From positions 1 through 26,837 of IMG/VR virus record IMGVR_UViG_3300021962_004920: DNA of 26,837 nucleotides; one strand, written 5' to 3'. Source of the DNA: a virus. The position numbers and the translations under genes are program-made. Shown here piece after piece: positions 14,607 through 23,501 of this stretch. The notes beneath the pieces were generated by a model that did no database searches, was not told the DNA's origin, and was given only the letters and a program-made list of their open reading frames with translations. The first letter of the stretch is position 1, and each line of letters opens with the position of its first letter.

Positions 14607-14980
14607 GAGCAAATGAATTTATATCCGAAACTAAGATGGGTAAAATATCCAAACGTCAGCAACAATCTACCCGCGGGTTAAATATTTTTTCAAAAAAAAT
14701 AGATAGCTATGATAGAAATTATGATTTAAATCGTTTAATGATGGCTGTCGCAAGTAGTGATGGTATAAATCCAATTGAAATGCCTGCAGAAAGTTGGGTA
14801 GGTAAACACAATACTACGCACCCCTACACTAAAGAAGAACAAGATATGCTTAAATTAGCATATAAAGCTGCCGGTTTAGCATATGTAGATTTAAATAAAG
14901 GTGATATGGATAGTGAAGAACTATCTGATACAAATGCTCAAAGCATAGTCAAACCCTTTAAAGGTTACAAAAGAAAATAA
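14603..14980 (+). CDS. Small virion-internal protein candidate with capsid-targeting-like N-terminus (copy B)
   Basis: 125 residues, N-terminus MRANEFISETKMGKISK with a potential I-S-E cleavage site. It shares with copy A the leader, an AESW segment and a C-terminal basic tail (SIVKPFKGYKRK). The sequence TRGLNIFSKKIDSYDRNYDL and PYTKEEQDMLKLAYKAAG are features I associate with a family common in environmental T4-like phages, of unknown function. A tandem duplicate followed by divergence explains the arrangement. Basic tail fits DNA contact in the capsid. 52 bases of AT-rich DNA separate it from the methyltransferase gene. Confidence 0.7.
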   Translation: MRANEFISETKMGKISKRQQQSTRGLNIFSKKIDSYDRNYDLNRLMMAVASSDGINPIEMPAESWVGKHNTTHPYTKEEQDMLKLAYKAAGLAYVDLNKGDMDSEELSDTNAQSIVKPFKGYKRK

Positions 14981-15032
14981 TTTAAGTCATATCAATCAGA
15001 ATAAGTAATAGTATCAAATTACAGGATTCTAA

Positions 15033-15728
15033 ATGATTGATATTAACAATACGCTTGACTTACTCAAATTAAAATTTTACAACGAATGGCTTTATCAAGC
15101 CCATATATATGAAGAAGGTGATAGTCAATTTCACAAAGTATTGACAGGTCAAGTACTTGAAAAATATATTGATCCATTAAATATTCCAAAAACTGCTAAA
15201 ATCTTAGATTTGGGATGCGGTCCTGGTTATTTCTTAGATGAAATGAAAACACGTGAATATACTGATGTAACAGGAGTTACTCTAAGTCCTGGTGATATTA
15301 AAATCTGTCAGGATAAAGGTCATACTATCAAAACATATGATTTAAGTTTCTTGCCACAAAAAGACGGATATTTTGATGAAAGTGTAGATTTCATTTTCTT
15401 ACGTCATGCGTTAGAACATAGTCCATATCCTATCTTTAGCTTGATGGAATATAATCGTATTTTAAAACAGGGTGGCAAAATTTACATTGAAGTTCCTGCA
15501 CCCGATGGTCAACGTAAACATGAGTACAACTTAAATCATTATAGTATTTTGGGTGAACAACAATTAGCCGCATTACTAGAACGTACTGGATTTACCATCA
15601 ATAAATTTGATAACTTTGAATTTGATTTAAATGCACCCGATCCAAATGACCCTGAGAAAAAGATAGAAATGAAAGAAAAATACTACTGTATAGTTGCTAC
15701 TAAAACTAGACCATTAGATATTAAATAA
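15033..15728 (+). CDS. Class I SAM-dependent methyltransferase
   Basis: 231 residues. Motif I ILDLGCGPGYF (57-67, core GCGPG), a second SAM contact in VTGVTLSP (79-86), DFIFLRHALEH (119-129) and motif LKQGGKIYIEVPAP (144-157) define a Methyltransf_11/23-like small-molecule or protein methyltransferase. No DNA-methylase (D/N)PPY motif is present, so DNA adenine or cytosine methylation is unlikely; sugar, quinone or protein methylation is more probable. A ribosome site AGGA precedes the ATG. It lies between virion genes, away from the sugar cassette, so its partner is unclear. A terminator follows 5 bases after the stop. Confidence 0.88.
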   Translation: MIDINNTLDLLKLKFYNEWLYQAHIYEEGDSQFHKVLTGQVLEKYIDPLNIPKTAKILDLGCGPGYFLDEMKTREYTDVTGVTLSPGDIKICQDKGHTIKTYDLSFLPQKDGYFDESVDFIFLRHALEHSPYPIFSLMEYNRILKQGGKIYIEVPAPDGQRKHEYNLNHYSILGEQQLAALLERTGFTINKFDNFEFDLNAPDPNDPEKKIEMKEKYYCIVATKTRPLDIK

Positions 15729-15731
15729 ACG

Positions 15732-15738
15732 ATAAATA
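15732..15738 (+). promoter_or_regulatory. ATAAATA late-promoter-like element inside a terminator stem
   Basis: GATAAATACT at 15731-15740. The -10-like core overlaps the 5' arm of the terminator (15734-15744). A start point about 6 bases downstream would fall in the hairpin loop or its edge, so a late transcript could not form the full hairpin. Confidence 0.6.
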
Positions 15739-15763
15739 CTCACTAACAAGTGAGTATTTTTTT
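15734..15763 (+). terminator. Rho-independent terminator directly before the 15764 start codon
   Basis: 11-bp stem (15734-15744 with 15749-15759), loop AACA, and T's at 15757-15763 running straight into the ATG at 15764. It should stop transcripts from the methyltransferase gene and block read-through into the virion gene. Confidence 0.88.
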
Positions 15764-17437
15764 ATGGCTACACCAGATCCAAGCAACGTTGCACCGTGGT
15801 ATTTACGCAACATCAATCAAGCGTTAGAACTCAATGAAACCACAGGGCAAGTATTTGTCCGTACTGGATTTGAAGGTAACATCATTATTACTGGTAATGT
15901 TACTATTCCTGGAAACGTAGACGCACATATTTCAGAGATTGGTACATCAGGTAACTTAACTGTACCTTGGATGCCAGTCAGTATTGATGGTAACAGTAGT
16001 GTTTCTATTTCAGGTGGTAATGTTAACGCCGCAGTTACAGGTACAGTAGCAGTAAGTTCTATCAATTCTAATGTCACAATTGTAGATGGTGGCGGTAGTA
16101 TCACTATTGATGGTAATGTAGGAGTTACTGGTAACGTTAATATTGGTACTATGCCGAACGTTAACGCAAACATCACAGGTGGTAATGTAACTGTTACTCA
16201 AGGAACAAGTCCATGGGTAGTATCAGGTAATGTAGGTGTAACCGGTACTGCTAATGTAGCACTTGGTGGAACAAATTTAGATGCATTTGGTCGTCTAAGA
16301 ATTAGTGAGCCATATACACTCTTTGATAGTCAAAACCGTTATATTGATGGTGAACAGTTTTCAAGTCTTACTGCAACTGGTGGTAACGTAGTTTATGTAG
16401 CAAACGAAAGTTCGTTTAATCTAAATGTTAGTTCAACTAGTGGTAGTAGCGTAATAAGACAAAGCAAAACAGTTCAAGCATATCAGCCGGGTAAAAGTTT
16501 ATTGACAATGAATACATTTGCTATGGCAACACTTAAAGCAAATTTAAGACAACGAGTGGGCTACTTCACTGAAGGCAATGGTATATATTTTGAAGCTAAT
16601 GGAACATCGTTATTTCTTGTTATTCGTAGTAGCACAACCGGTGTAGTAGTTGAAGAACGTATTGCTCAAGCAAGTTGGAATGGAGATACCTTAAATGGTG
16701 CTGGCTCAAGTGGTATAACATTAGATCCAACACTAACACAAATCTTTTGGAATGATATTGAATGGTTAGGTGTAGGCAATGTAAGAGCAGGATTTGTTAT
16801 TAACGGTCAGTTCATTGTATGTCACACATTCCAACACGCTAATCAGCCTGGTAACACCACTGTCTATATGACAACTGCTACATTAAATCCTCGTTATGAA
16901 ATTACCAATACTGCCGCTACCAGTGGTAATAGCACAATGAAACAAATTTGTAGCACTGTTATTAGTGAAGGTGGATTTACACCAAGCACTAAGATTGGAT
17001 ATGTTACTAACAATACAAGTGCTACAAGAGTAAGTTCATCAAATACTGTAACTTCATTATGTTCAATAAGATTGAATCCAGCATATCCAGACGCTGTTGT
17101 TATTCCTGCTCAAATTGATTTGTTATTACTTGATGTTCGCTATGGACAGTTTCAACTTATTGAAAACGCAACTATTGCAAATGCCTCATTTAGTAATATA
17201 GCAGGATCAGTAGTTCAAAGTGCTATTCATACTGATACTATCACTAATGGAACTGTAGTTTATGCAGGCTTGAATAGTAGTCGTGATGAAGTAGAAATCG
17301 GTGAAGATATTAAGAAAAGACTACAACTGTGGCGTTATGCTAATGGAACACCAAGCACACTAACACTTGCAGTTGCATATACTGCAACTAATGCAGATTT
17401 ATTGTATAAGTTTGGGTGGGAAGAACTTACAAACTAA
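15764..17437 (+). CDS. Virion structural protein, glycine/asparagine beta-repeat N-terminus
   Basis: 557 residues. Residues about 36-165 carry many GNV/GNVT-type short beta repeats (VTGNVNIGTM, VSGNVGVTG), likely a beta-solenoid or collagen-like stalk. LDAFGRLRI (172-180), followed by SEPYTLFDSQ, begins a conserved-looking globular domain found in several phage tail or capsid decoration proteins. No membrane segment, signal or coiled coil. A fibre or capsid accessory role is likely. The start codon directly follows a terminator T-run, with no good Shine-Dalgarno sequence, and the gene is probably transcribed from the late-type element at 15732. See the terminator entry. Confidence 0.75.
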   Translation: MATPDPSNVAPWYLRNINQALELNETTGQVFVRTGFEGNIIITGNVTIPGNVDAHISEIGTSGNLTVPWMPVSIDGNSSVSISGGNVNAAVTGTVAVSSINSNVTIVDGGGSITIDGNVGVTGNVNIGTMPNVNANITGGNVTVTQGTSPWVVSGNVGVTGTANVALGGTNLDAFGRLRISEPYTLFDSQNRYIDGEQFSSLTATGGNVVYVANESSFNLNVSSTSGSSVIRQSKTVQAYQPGKSLLTMNTFAMATLKANLRQRVGYFTEGNGIYFEANGTSLFLVIRSSTTGVVVEERIAQASWNGDTLNGAGSSGITLDPTLTQIFWNDIEWLGVGNVRAGFVINGQFIVCHTFQHANQPGNTTVYMTTATLNPRYEITNTAATSGNSTMKQICSTVISEGGFTPSTKIGYVTNNTSATRVSSSNTVTSLCSIRLNPAYPDAVVIPAQIDLLLLDVRYGQFQLIENATIANASFSNIAGSVVQSAIHTDTITNGTVVYAGLNSSRDEVEIGEDIKKRLQLWRYANGTPSTLTLAVAYTATNADLLYKFGWEELTN

Positions 17438-17448
17438 GTTTATCCAAA

Positions 17449-17455
17449 CTAAATA
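17449..17455 (+). promoter_or_regulatory. CTAAATA late-promoter-like element before terL
   Basis: CTAAATACTCTCT sits 6 bases before the terL ATG. The predicted start falls at or next to the AUG, so terL mRNA from here would be leaderless; no ribosome site is visible. It differs from ATAAATA only in the first base. Confidence 0.5.
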
Positions 17456-17461
17456 CTCTCT

Positions 17462-19009
17462 ATGAGTAATGCACCTTCACTAGTAAAGAATCCTTATACT
17501 AAAACAGTTTTCAAAACTGATAAAGAACTACAGGATTTTATCAAATGCTGTGATCCAGATACAGGTTATCTATACTTTATGGATAACTTCTTCTACATAC
17601 AACACCCTACAAAGGGCAGTATGGTATATCATCCATGGCCCTATCAAAAACGATTGATTGAAACATATCATAACTATCGTTATTCAATCAGCTTGATGCC
17701 ACGACAGTCAGGCAAATCAACTTCAGCGGCTGGTTATCTACTTTGGTATGCCATGTTTATTCCAGACAGTACTATCTTAGTTGCGGCACACAAGTATACA
17801 GGTGCTCAGGAGATTATGCAACGTATACGTTACGCATATGAGAACTGTCCCGATTACATTAAAGCAGGGGTAACAACATACAATAAAGGCTCATTAGACT
17901 TTGAAAACGGATCTCGCATTGTTTCAGCAACAACTACTGAAAACACTGGTCGTGGTATGTCTATTACACTATTATACTTAGATGAGTTTGCATTCGTTCG
18001 ACCAAGTATTGCCAAAGAATTCTGGACAGCTATTACTCCTACATTGTCAACTGGTGGTAAAGCAATTATCACAAGCACACCAAACAGTGATGAGGATCAA
18101 GTCGCTTATATTTGGAAAGGTGCTAACAAGACTGAAGATGATTTTGGCAACACTACTGAACTAGGTATAAACGGGTTTAGAGCATATAGAGCGCATTGGA
18201 GTGAACAACCCGGACGAGATCAACAGTGGGCTGATGAAATAAAAGCACAGCTTGGTGAGGATCGTTTCAACCGAGAGATTGGTTGCGAGTTCATTATTGC
18301 TGATGAGACATTGATTAATCCAAATACATTGATAGCTATGGAAGGTATAGAACCTATAAGTCGTATAGGACAAGTTCGGTGGTATGATAAACCAAAGAAA
18401 GGTAATATCTATTGTGTAGGATTGGATCCAAGTCTTGGTACAGGAGGAGATCCTGCTGCCATACAAATCTTTGAAGCAAACACCACTACACAAGTTGGTG
18501 AATGGAAACACAATAAAACTGATATTCCTAGCCAAATCAAACTATTAGCACAAATTAGCAAATATATAGCTGAATGTACTAACGAACCTAATAATATCTA
18601 TTATAGTATTGAATGCAATGGCATAGGAGAAGCCGCTATCATATCATTAAATGAATATGGGGAGAGTAATATCCCGGGTATTTTTATTAGCGAAGCAGGT
18701 AAAGGTCGTAGAGGCTTTAACACAACTAACAAGAGTAAATTAGCAAGCTGTGCAAAGTTCAAAACATTGGTAGAAAGTAAGAAAATGACTGTAAATAGTC
18801 GTAGTCTTATTAGTGAAATGAAAGCATTTGTAGCCCATGGTGGTAGTTATGCCGCTAAAATCGGGGATACAGACGATTTGATTATGGCTAGCCTGTTAGT
18901 GACACGCATGTTACAGCATTTAAGTGACTATCACGTTAATTTAGAGACACAGATACGTGACCACGATGAATACATAGCTCCGTTGCCCTTCTTTGCGGTC
19001 ATAAGCTAA
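17462..19009 (+). CDS. terL: Terminase large subunit (gp17-like)
   Basis: 515 residues; the ATPase/nuclease motor that cuts and packages the DNA. Walker A LMPRQSGKST (78-87), Walker B LLYLDEFAF (170-178, D174/E175) and coupling motif TSTP (204-207) are in the N-terminal half. The C-terminal RNase H-like nuclease has acidic residues D322 in GLDPSLG, E384 in SIECNG and D471/D472 in GDTDDLIMA, matching T4 gp17 D401, E458 and D542. T4 gp17 is about 610 residues, so this one is shorter, mainly at the termini. There is no ribosome site. A gp16-like small subunit is not recognised here. The gene is followed by large virion proteins rather than the T4 order. Confidence 0.96.
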   Translation: MSNAPSLVKNPYTKTVFKTDKELQDFIKCCDPDTGYLYFMDNFFYIQHPTKGSMVYHPWPYQKRLIETYHNYRYSISLMPRQSGKSTSAAGYLLWYAMFIPDSTILVAAHKYTGAQEIMQRIRYAYENCPDYIKAGVTTYNKGSLDFENGSRIVSATTTENTGRGMSITLLYLDEFAFVRPSIAKEFWTAITPTLSTGGKAIITSTPNSDEDQVAYIWKGANKTEDDFGNTTELGINGFRAYRAHWSEQPGRDQQWADEIKAQLGEDRFNREIGCEFIIADETLINPNTLIAMEGIEPISRIGQVRWYDKPKKGNIYCVGLDPSLGTGGDPAAIQIFEANTTTQVGEWKHNKTDIPSQIKLLAQISKYIAECTNEPNNIYYSIECNGIGEAAIISLNEYGESNIPGIFISEAGKGRRGFNTTNKSKLASCAKFKTLVESKKMTVNSRSLISEMKAFVAHGGSYAAKIGDTDDLIMASLLVTRMLQHLSDYHVNLETQIRDHDEYIAPLPFFAVIS

Positions 19010-19019
19010 GACAAAAAAG

Positions 19020-19026
19020 ATAAATA
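19020..19026 (+). promoter_or_regulatory. ATAAATA late-promoter-like element before the 19031 gene
   Basis: GATAAATACAAT lies 4 bases from the ATG at 19031. As a promoter it would start transcription at or beyond the first codon, so it would serve this gene only if leaderless. Its position just upstream of the ORF fits the pattern seen at 12340, 13329, 15732 and 17449. Confidence 0.4.
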
Positions 19027-19030
19027 CAAT

Positions 19031-20683
19031 ATGGCTAAAAATCAAGAATCAATCAACCGCTCATTATTTGAGCTATTACGTAGCAGAGGTTATGCCCCTA
19101 CATTATTAGATACTTCTGGTAAGGAAATTCCAGTCCCAGAAGAAGCGGAAGTCTTTCAGTTTAAATTTACTAAAGACGGGGAAGAATACGGTACAGTAAC
19201 AGCATCAATTGATGGATTACATAAGTTAATAATTTACTTTGGTGATGACGTTGCTAATAGTGAAAAAGAAAACAACGGTGGTGACGATTCATGGTACAAA
19301 TTATTGAATCATTTAAAACGTTTCTCACAGCAACACCAATTAAGTTTTGAAGTTAAAAACAGAGACCATTTAAAATATGATATGGCAAAAAGGGAACATA
19401 TGAAAAAGCAAGAAAGAATATCAGAAGGCTACTATCCAATGGGTAAGAAAGCTAGTTATAATGACAATATTCCAACAGTTAAAATTGTTATTGAACATAG
19501 TCGTACAATTGAAGAAGGCGAACAGCGTTATCGTAATGTAAACCGTATCTTCTTAGAGAATACACAAGGTGAAAGAATTCTTGCTCCTACGACAAAGCCG
19601 GGTGTTGCTCAGATATATGCCCGTCATTTAGCTGAAGGTGGTTTACCACACGATGACCGTTGGAATCATATTGTAGGTCTATGTGAAGAATATAACAAGA
19701 TGGGTGCTTTTGTTCGTGCCACACGTAATAATCAATTCAATGAATCAGCACAACAATTAGTTAATGAAGGTATTAACCACTATCAAAGTTTAAAAGAATC
19801 ATTAAGCAAGATGCGTGGTGCACGTGGTTACAATGCGTACTTTGAATCATACACTCCTCCATTAATGGAAGATGAGACAGAAGAAAACAACTTGAATGAG
19901 TTGTTTGTACAAGAGACATTAGACCCACGTATTGAAAGTGTAATGCCAATATTAAGTAAGTTACATAAAAAAGTAGCTGAGATGAAAGAAGTTAATGAAT
20001 TAAGCGAGTGGGCTGATAACTTAATTGACGAAGGTGCAGCCGTAGATGCATACATGGCAGGAAAGAGTCCGGCACTTGCTCATTTTGCTGACCAATTAGA
20101 CAAAGAAGTTGATGAAGGTATGTTTGATAAAGTTAAAGATGTTGTTAAAACAGGTGCCAAAGCACTTGACAAATTTGTTACCGGTGGCGACAAAGAAGAT
20201 TTACTAAAAGACTTGAAAGATAAAGCAGGTGTTCGTAATCCAGAAAATGGTAAACCAAGCATGGCATACAGTGATGTGGAGAAGCGTACTGATGAAGTTG
20301 ACATGGGTCAAGCTGACAGTTCATTAAGAAATGAACCAAAGCAAAACAATGATAAAATGGATCACTTTACTGCGTTGGGTAAGGCATCAAAGAAAATGGG
20401 ACATAACCATTTTATGGATGTACCTGATGACAAACTTGAAGCACTTAAAGCAATGGTTAAAAAATTCAGATCCGGCGAAGAAGTTGATGAAAGCGCACTA
20501 CAAGCGTCCTTCGGTATTAAGAAGTACGGTGAACCTGGCATGCTAGCACTACAAGACGCTGGTCGTAAAGGTGCTAGTGAGAAAACAAAGCAAAACATTC
20601 GTGCTGAGTTTAGCGATAAAGAAAAACCTGTAACAGAAGGTCAAGAAGAACTTGATTTTATTAAACATTTAATTCGTAAATAA
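19031..20683 (+). CDS. Large virion/prohead-associated protein with conserved C-terminal motif (unknown function)
   Basis: 550 residues, starting MAKNQESINRSLFELLRSRG. The N-terminal ~90 residues form an alpha/beta unit (VFQFKFTKDGEEYGTVTASI). The middle is helical. The sequence contains ISEGYY (I-S-E-G) and several other I/L-x-E-(G/A/S) sites like the T4 prohead protease consensus. The C-terminal region has KKYGEPGMLALQDAGRKGAS and ends in VTEGQEELDFIKHLIRK, a tail type shared with the next protein (SVAEGSEDLARILHIAGIKK). I associate this family with virion proteins of environmental T4-like phages, without known function. No membrane helix. The C-terminal similarity suggests both proteins share a partner or protease. 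Confidence 0.75.
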   Translation: MAKNQESINRSLFELLRSRGYAPTLLDTSGKEIPVPEEAEVFQFKFTKDGEEYGTVTASIDGLHKLIIYFGDDVANSEKENNGGDDSWYKLLNHLKRFSQQHQLSFEVKNRDHLKYDMAKREHMKKQERISEGYYPMGKKASYNDNIPTVKIVIEHSRTIEEGEQRYRNVNRIFLENTQGERILAPTTKPGVAQIYARHLAEGGLPHDDRWNHIVGLCEEYNKMGAFVRATRNNQFNESAQQLVNEGINHYQSLKESLSKMRGARGYNAYFESYTPPLMEDETEENNLNELFVQETLDPRIESVMPILSKLHKKVAEMKEVNELSEWADNLIDEGAAVDAYMAGKSPALAHFADQLDKEVDEGMFDKVKDVVKTGAKALDKFVTGGDKEDLLKDLKDKAGVRNPENGKPSMAYSDVEKRTDEVDMGQADSSLRNEPKQNNDKMDHFTALGKASKKMGHNHFMDVPDDKLEALKAMVKKFRSGEEVDESALQASFGIKKYGEPGMLALQDAGRKGASEKTKQNIRAEFSDKEKPVTEGQEELDFIKHLIRK

Positions 20684-20695
20684 GAGAAACACGAT

Positions 20696-23485
20696 ATGTT
20701 TAAAGAAAATTACACAAAACCTAAAGTAATGATTACTGAAACCCGCACCTATAAGTTGTGGGAAAGTGCTGGTCGTAAAATAGTTGAAGCACAATTAACA
20801 CCAGATCAAATCAAACAAATCTTTCAGTATGCACAAAACATTGAAACTGCAGGTGGTACTAATCGTACAATGATTGGTAAAGGCAAAGATGCCGCATCTG
20901 CTGTAGGTCAAGCTTGGGAAGAATTAAAAACTAAAGCACAGAATTCAAAACCTATTGATGGGTTTGAGAAAAAATATGATGCTATAGCACAACGATTAAA
21001 ACAAGCAACTGGTGGTGATCAGGGTGCAATGAAGTATGTACAGAAATACCGTGACTTTGCTAAGAAACATCCTATAGCACAAGGTGTAATATATGCCGCA
21101 CTTATTGCCGCAATTGGTCTAAGTGGTGCAGGCGTAGGTGGCGCGGCAGCATTAGGCTTATTTAAAATGACGGATAAGTTATTGCAAGGTGATAAATTTA
21201 CTAGCGCCGCTTATAGTGGTGCTAAGACTGGCGCATTGGCATATGGTGCAAGTCAACTTGCTCAGTATTTTCAAAATCCCAAAGCTCCTTTACCCGACAA
21301 TATTGATAGTGTCAAATTACCCAACGGTACTGACTACGTAGTTAAACAAGGTGACACACTAAGCCAAATTGCTCAAAAGTATGGAGTTAGTGTTGAAGAA
21401 TTAATGAAAGCCAATAATGGTGCAACAACGGTAACTCCTACTGGTCAGTCTATGACATGGAACGATCCTAATGCATTATCTGATGTTAACCCAATGGGTG
21501 ATGCAGTACCATCAGGTACTGGAGTGCAACAAGATTATGATGTAAAGACAGCACCTAAAGTTTCTAATCCAGATAGAATAAATGTTGGTCAAAAATTAAA
21601 TATACCCGGTGCAACTGGTTCAAGTCCATATCAAGGTGGTGTAGGCACCGCTGCCGATACATGGAACAAGATTGGCGCCGGCAAATATCCGTATGATCAG
21701 ATATCAGCTAATCAGGCTGCTAAATATGGAATTGATACCGGTGGTTTAGGTGATGCTAGTAAAGCTGGCGGTAAAATGGCATCTGATGCAGCAGGTTTGA
21801 GCCAAGCAGACATTAACCAAATGCGTAATCAGAATTTATTTAGAATGCAAGATCAAGCTGATGCCGCATACTATGCAGATAAACCTGACGATTTTGGAAT
21901 AAATCCGCGTAACAATGACGCAGTAGGAACTGGGATGCCAGGGTCAGCAAATACTACAGGACCTGCAGGAGCAAGTTATAATCCTGAGTATTTGAATAAA
22001 GTAATCAATGGTGAGATTTCTCGCCCTAAGATTAGCGTAGAAAAAGCACAAGCCGCATTAGATTGGCAATCACAGAATGGTGGACAAGTTAATACTAACG
22101 CACCTAGTGTAATGAACGGCGATGGCCCTGGAGGATTTAGTAAAGAATATCTTAAAAGGGCAGCAGACCCTGATCGTTTAGGTAGATATATGATTAGTCC
22201 TGAGAAAGCACAACAGCTATTGGGACAATTAAAAGAAAGTGTTCAACTATCTGAATCACAAATCTTTTTATTGATAGGTAAAATTGTTGAAAGACAAAGA
22301 CGTATTGATGAAGGTATCATGGATACTCTCAAAGGTGCAGCCGGCAAAACAGCAAATTGGGCTAGAACAAAAGGTCAAAATCTAACAACTAAAATTACTG
22401 CTGATAAGTTATTACAAGCATGGAAGAGAGCTGATAGTCCTACAGATAGTGATGCTGTTGCCAAAGTTATGATTGGTGCCGGTGTACCGCAAGAGACTGT
22501 TACTAATCTAATGAAGAACTTTGTACAAGGCCCGTCAGCTGGAACAAATACAAATGTTTGGCAAGGTGCTGATAGAAACATACCTGCTATTCAAAGAAAG
22601 CAACAAGGTCAATCATTTGCCGCTACACCTAACGCTTCAGGTCAAACTCTCCCACCGCAAGGTCAGACTCCCGAGCCTGCCCCTCAAAGTCAGACTCCCA
22701 CACCGCAAGGTCAGATTAACACTCCTGCACAAGATAATTTACCTTTAAGGTATTATGGTGCTGGCAATAAGTCCCCTACTGATTTTTGGGGTAGGAAGAG
22801 ACCAGTAAAACCAACTATGCAGTCTCAGCAACGACAAGCATCCTTAGACGCAGCCAATGCGGCAAAAATGACACCTACACCAACAACACCAACAACACCC
22901 GCACCACAAGGAACTACATATGATCCTTCTAAAGCCGCGGCAAATAGATTATCTAAAGGTCAAGCCGCCCAACAACAAGCACTAAAACAAATGGCTGCTA
23001 CAAGGCAAACAAATTCCCCCGTATCTCAACAATATTCAGCTATTAAAGCAGCCGCAGCCGCGGCAATGGCTAAACCGGGCTTTCAACAAACAGCGGCGGA
23101 TAAACTTGCTATTAAACAGGCAGCTGCCCTTGATAATACTATAACAATGCCTAGGAATACAACTCCAACTACAAAAGTAGCAGAAGGTGAATTTGCGGGT
23201 AAATATGCTACAGGTATAGCGGGTCAATGGCGCAACAAAGGTCCTAAGGCAAACAAGCCAGCAACGATTGGTGATCTAGTCGGTGAAGGGGAAGAGACTG
23301 ATATTACTAAGAAAAGAGTAGATAATCCTCCTATTAAAGGCACGCCAAACAAGGCCAAGACCGGATATTATCCTACTCAAAAACCTCCTGTTAAAAAATT
23401 AGATACACCTTATACTAAAGAATCAGTAGCTGAAGGTTCAGAGGATTTAGCAAGAATACTACATATTGCTGGAATTAAAAAATAA
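20696..23485 (+). CDS. Large LysM-containing virion protein with membrane-like segment
   Basis: 929 residues, the longest gene here. Order: N-terminal segment containing MITETRTYKLWESAGRK and IVEAQLTPDQ; helical region 60-125; hydrophobic, glycine/alanine-rich stretch 127-158 (AQGVIYAALIAAIGL); LysM half at 214-241 (YVVKQGDTLSQIAQKYGVS), a ~50-residue insertion, and the LysM end at 291-304 (RINVGQKLNIPG); then low-complexity Pro/Gln/Ala/Thr-rich region about 630-800, and a C-terminal SVAEGSEDLARILHIAGIKK. LysM binds peptidoglycan; with a membrane segment and possible protease sites (I-V-E-A near residue 29-32) this looks like an injected or prohead-internal protein acting at the cell envelope. 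Preceded by a weak GAGA-type ribosome site. Confidence 0.75.
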   Translation: MFKENYTKPKVMITETRTYKLWESAGRKIVEAQLTPDQIKQIFQYAQNIETAGGTNRTMIGKGKDAASAVGQAWEELKTKAQNSKPIDGFEKKYDAIAQRLKQATGGDQGAMKYVQKYRDFAKKHPIAQGVIYAALIAAIGLSGAGVGGAAALGLFKMTDKLLQGDKFTSAAYSGAKTGALAYGASQLAQYFQNPKAPLPDNIDSVKLPNGTDYVVKQGDTLSQIAQKYGVSVEELMKANNGATTVTPTGQSMTWNDPNALSDVNPMGDAVPSGTGVQQDYDVKTAPKVSNPDRINVGQKLNIPGATGSSPYQGGVGTAADTWNKIGAGKYPYDQISANQAAKYGIDTGGLGDASKAGGKMASDAAGLSQADINQMRNQNLFRMQDQADAAYYADKPDDFGINPRNNDAVGTGMPGSANTTGPAGASYNPEYLNKVINGEISRPKISVEKAQAALDWQSQNGGQVNTNAPSVMNGDGPGGFSKEYLKRAADPDRLGRYMISPEKAQQLLGQLKESVQLSESQIFLLIGKIVERQRRIDEGIMDTLKGAAGKTANWARTKGQNLTTKITADKLLQAWKRADSPTDSDAVAKVMIGAGVPQETVTNLMKNFVQGPSAGTNTNVWQGADRNIPAIQRKQQGQSFAATPNASGQTLPPQGQTPEPAPQSQTPTPQGQINTPAQDNLPLRYYGAGNKSPTDFWGRKRPVKPTMQSQQRQASLDAANAAKMTPTPTTPTTPAPQGTTYDPSKAAANRLSKGQAAQQQALKQMAATRQTNSPVSQQYSAIKAAAAAAMAKPGFQQTAADKLAIKQAAALDNTITMPRNTTPTTKVAEGEFAGKYATGIAGQWRNKGPKANKPATIGDLVGEGEETDITKKRVDNPPIKGTPNKAKTGYYPTQKPPVKKLDTPYTKESVAEGSEDLARILHIAGIKK

Positions 23486-23501
23486 GATTTGGATAGAACA
23501 C

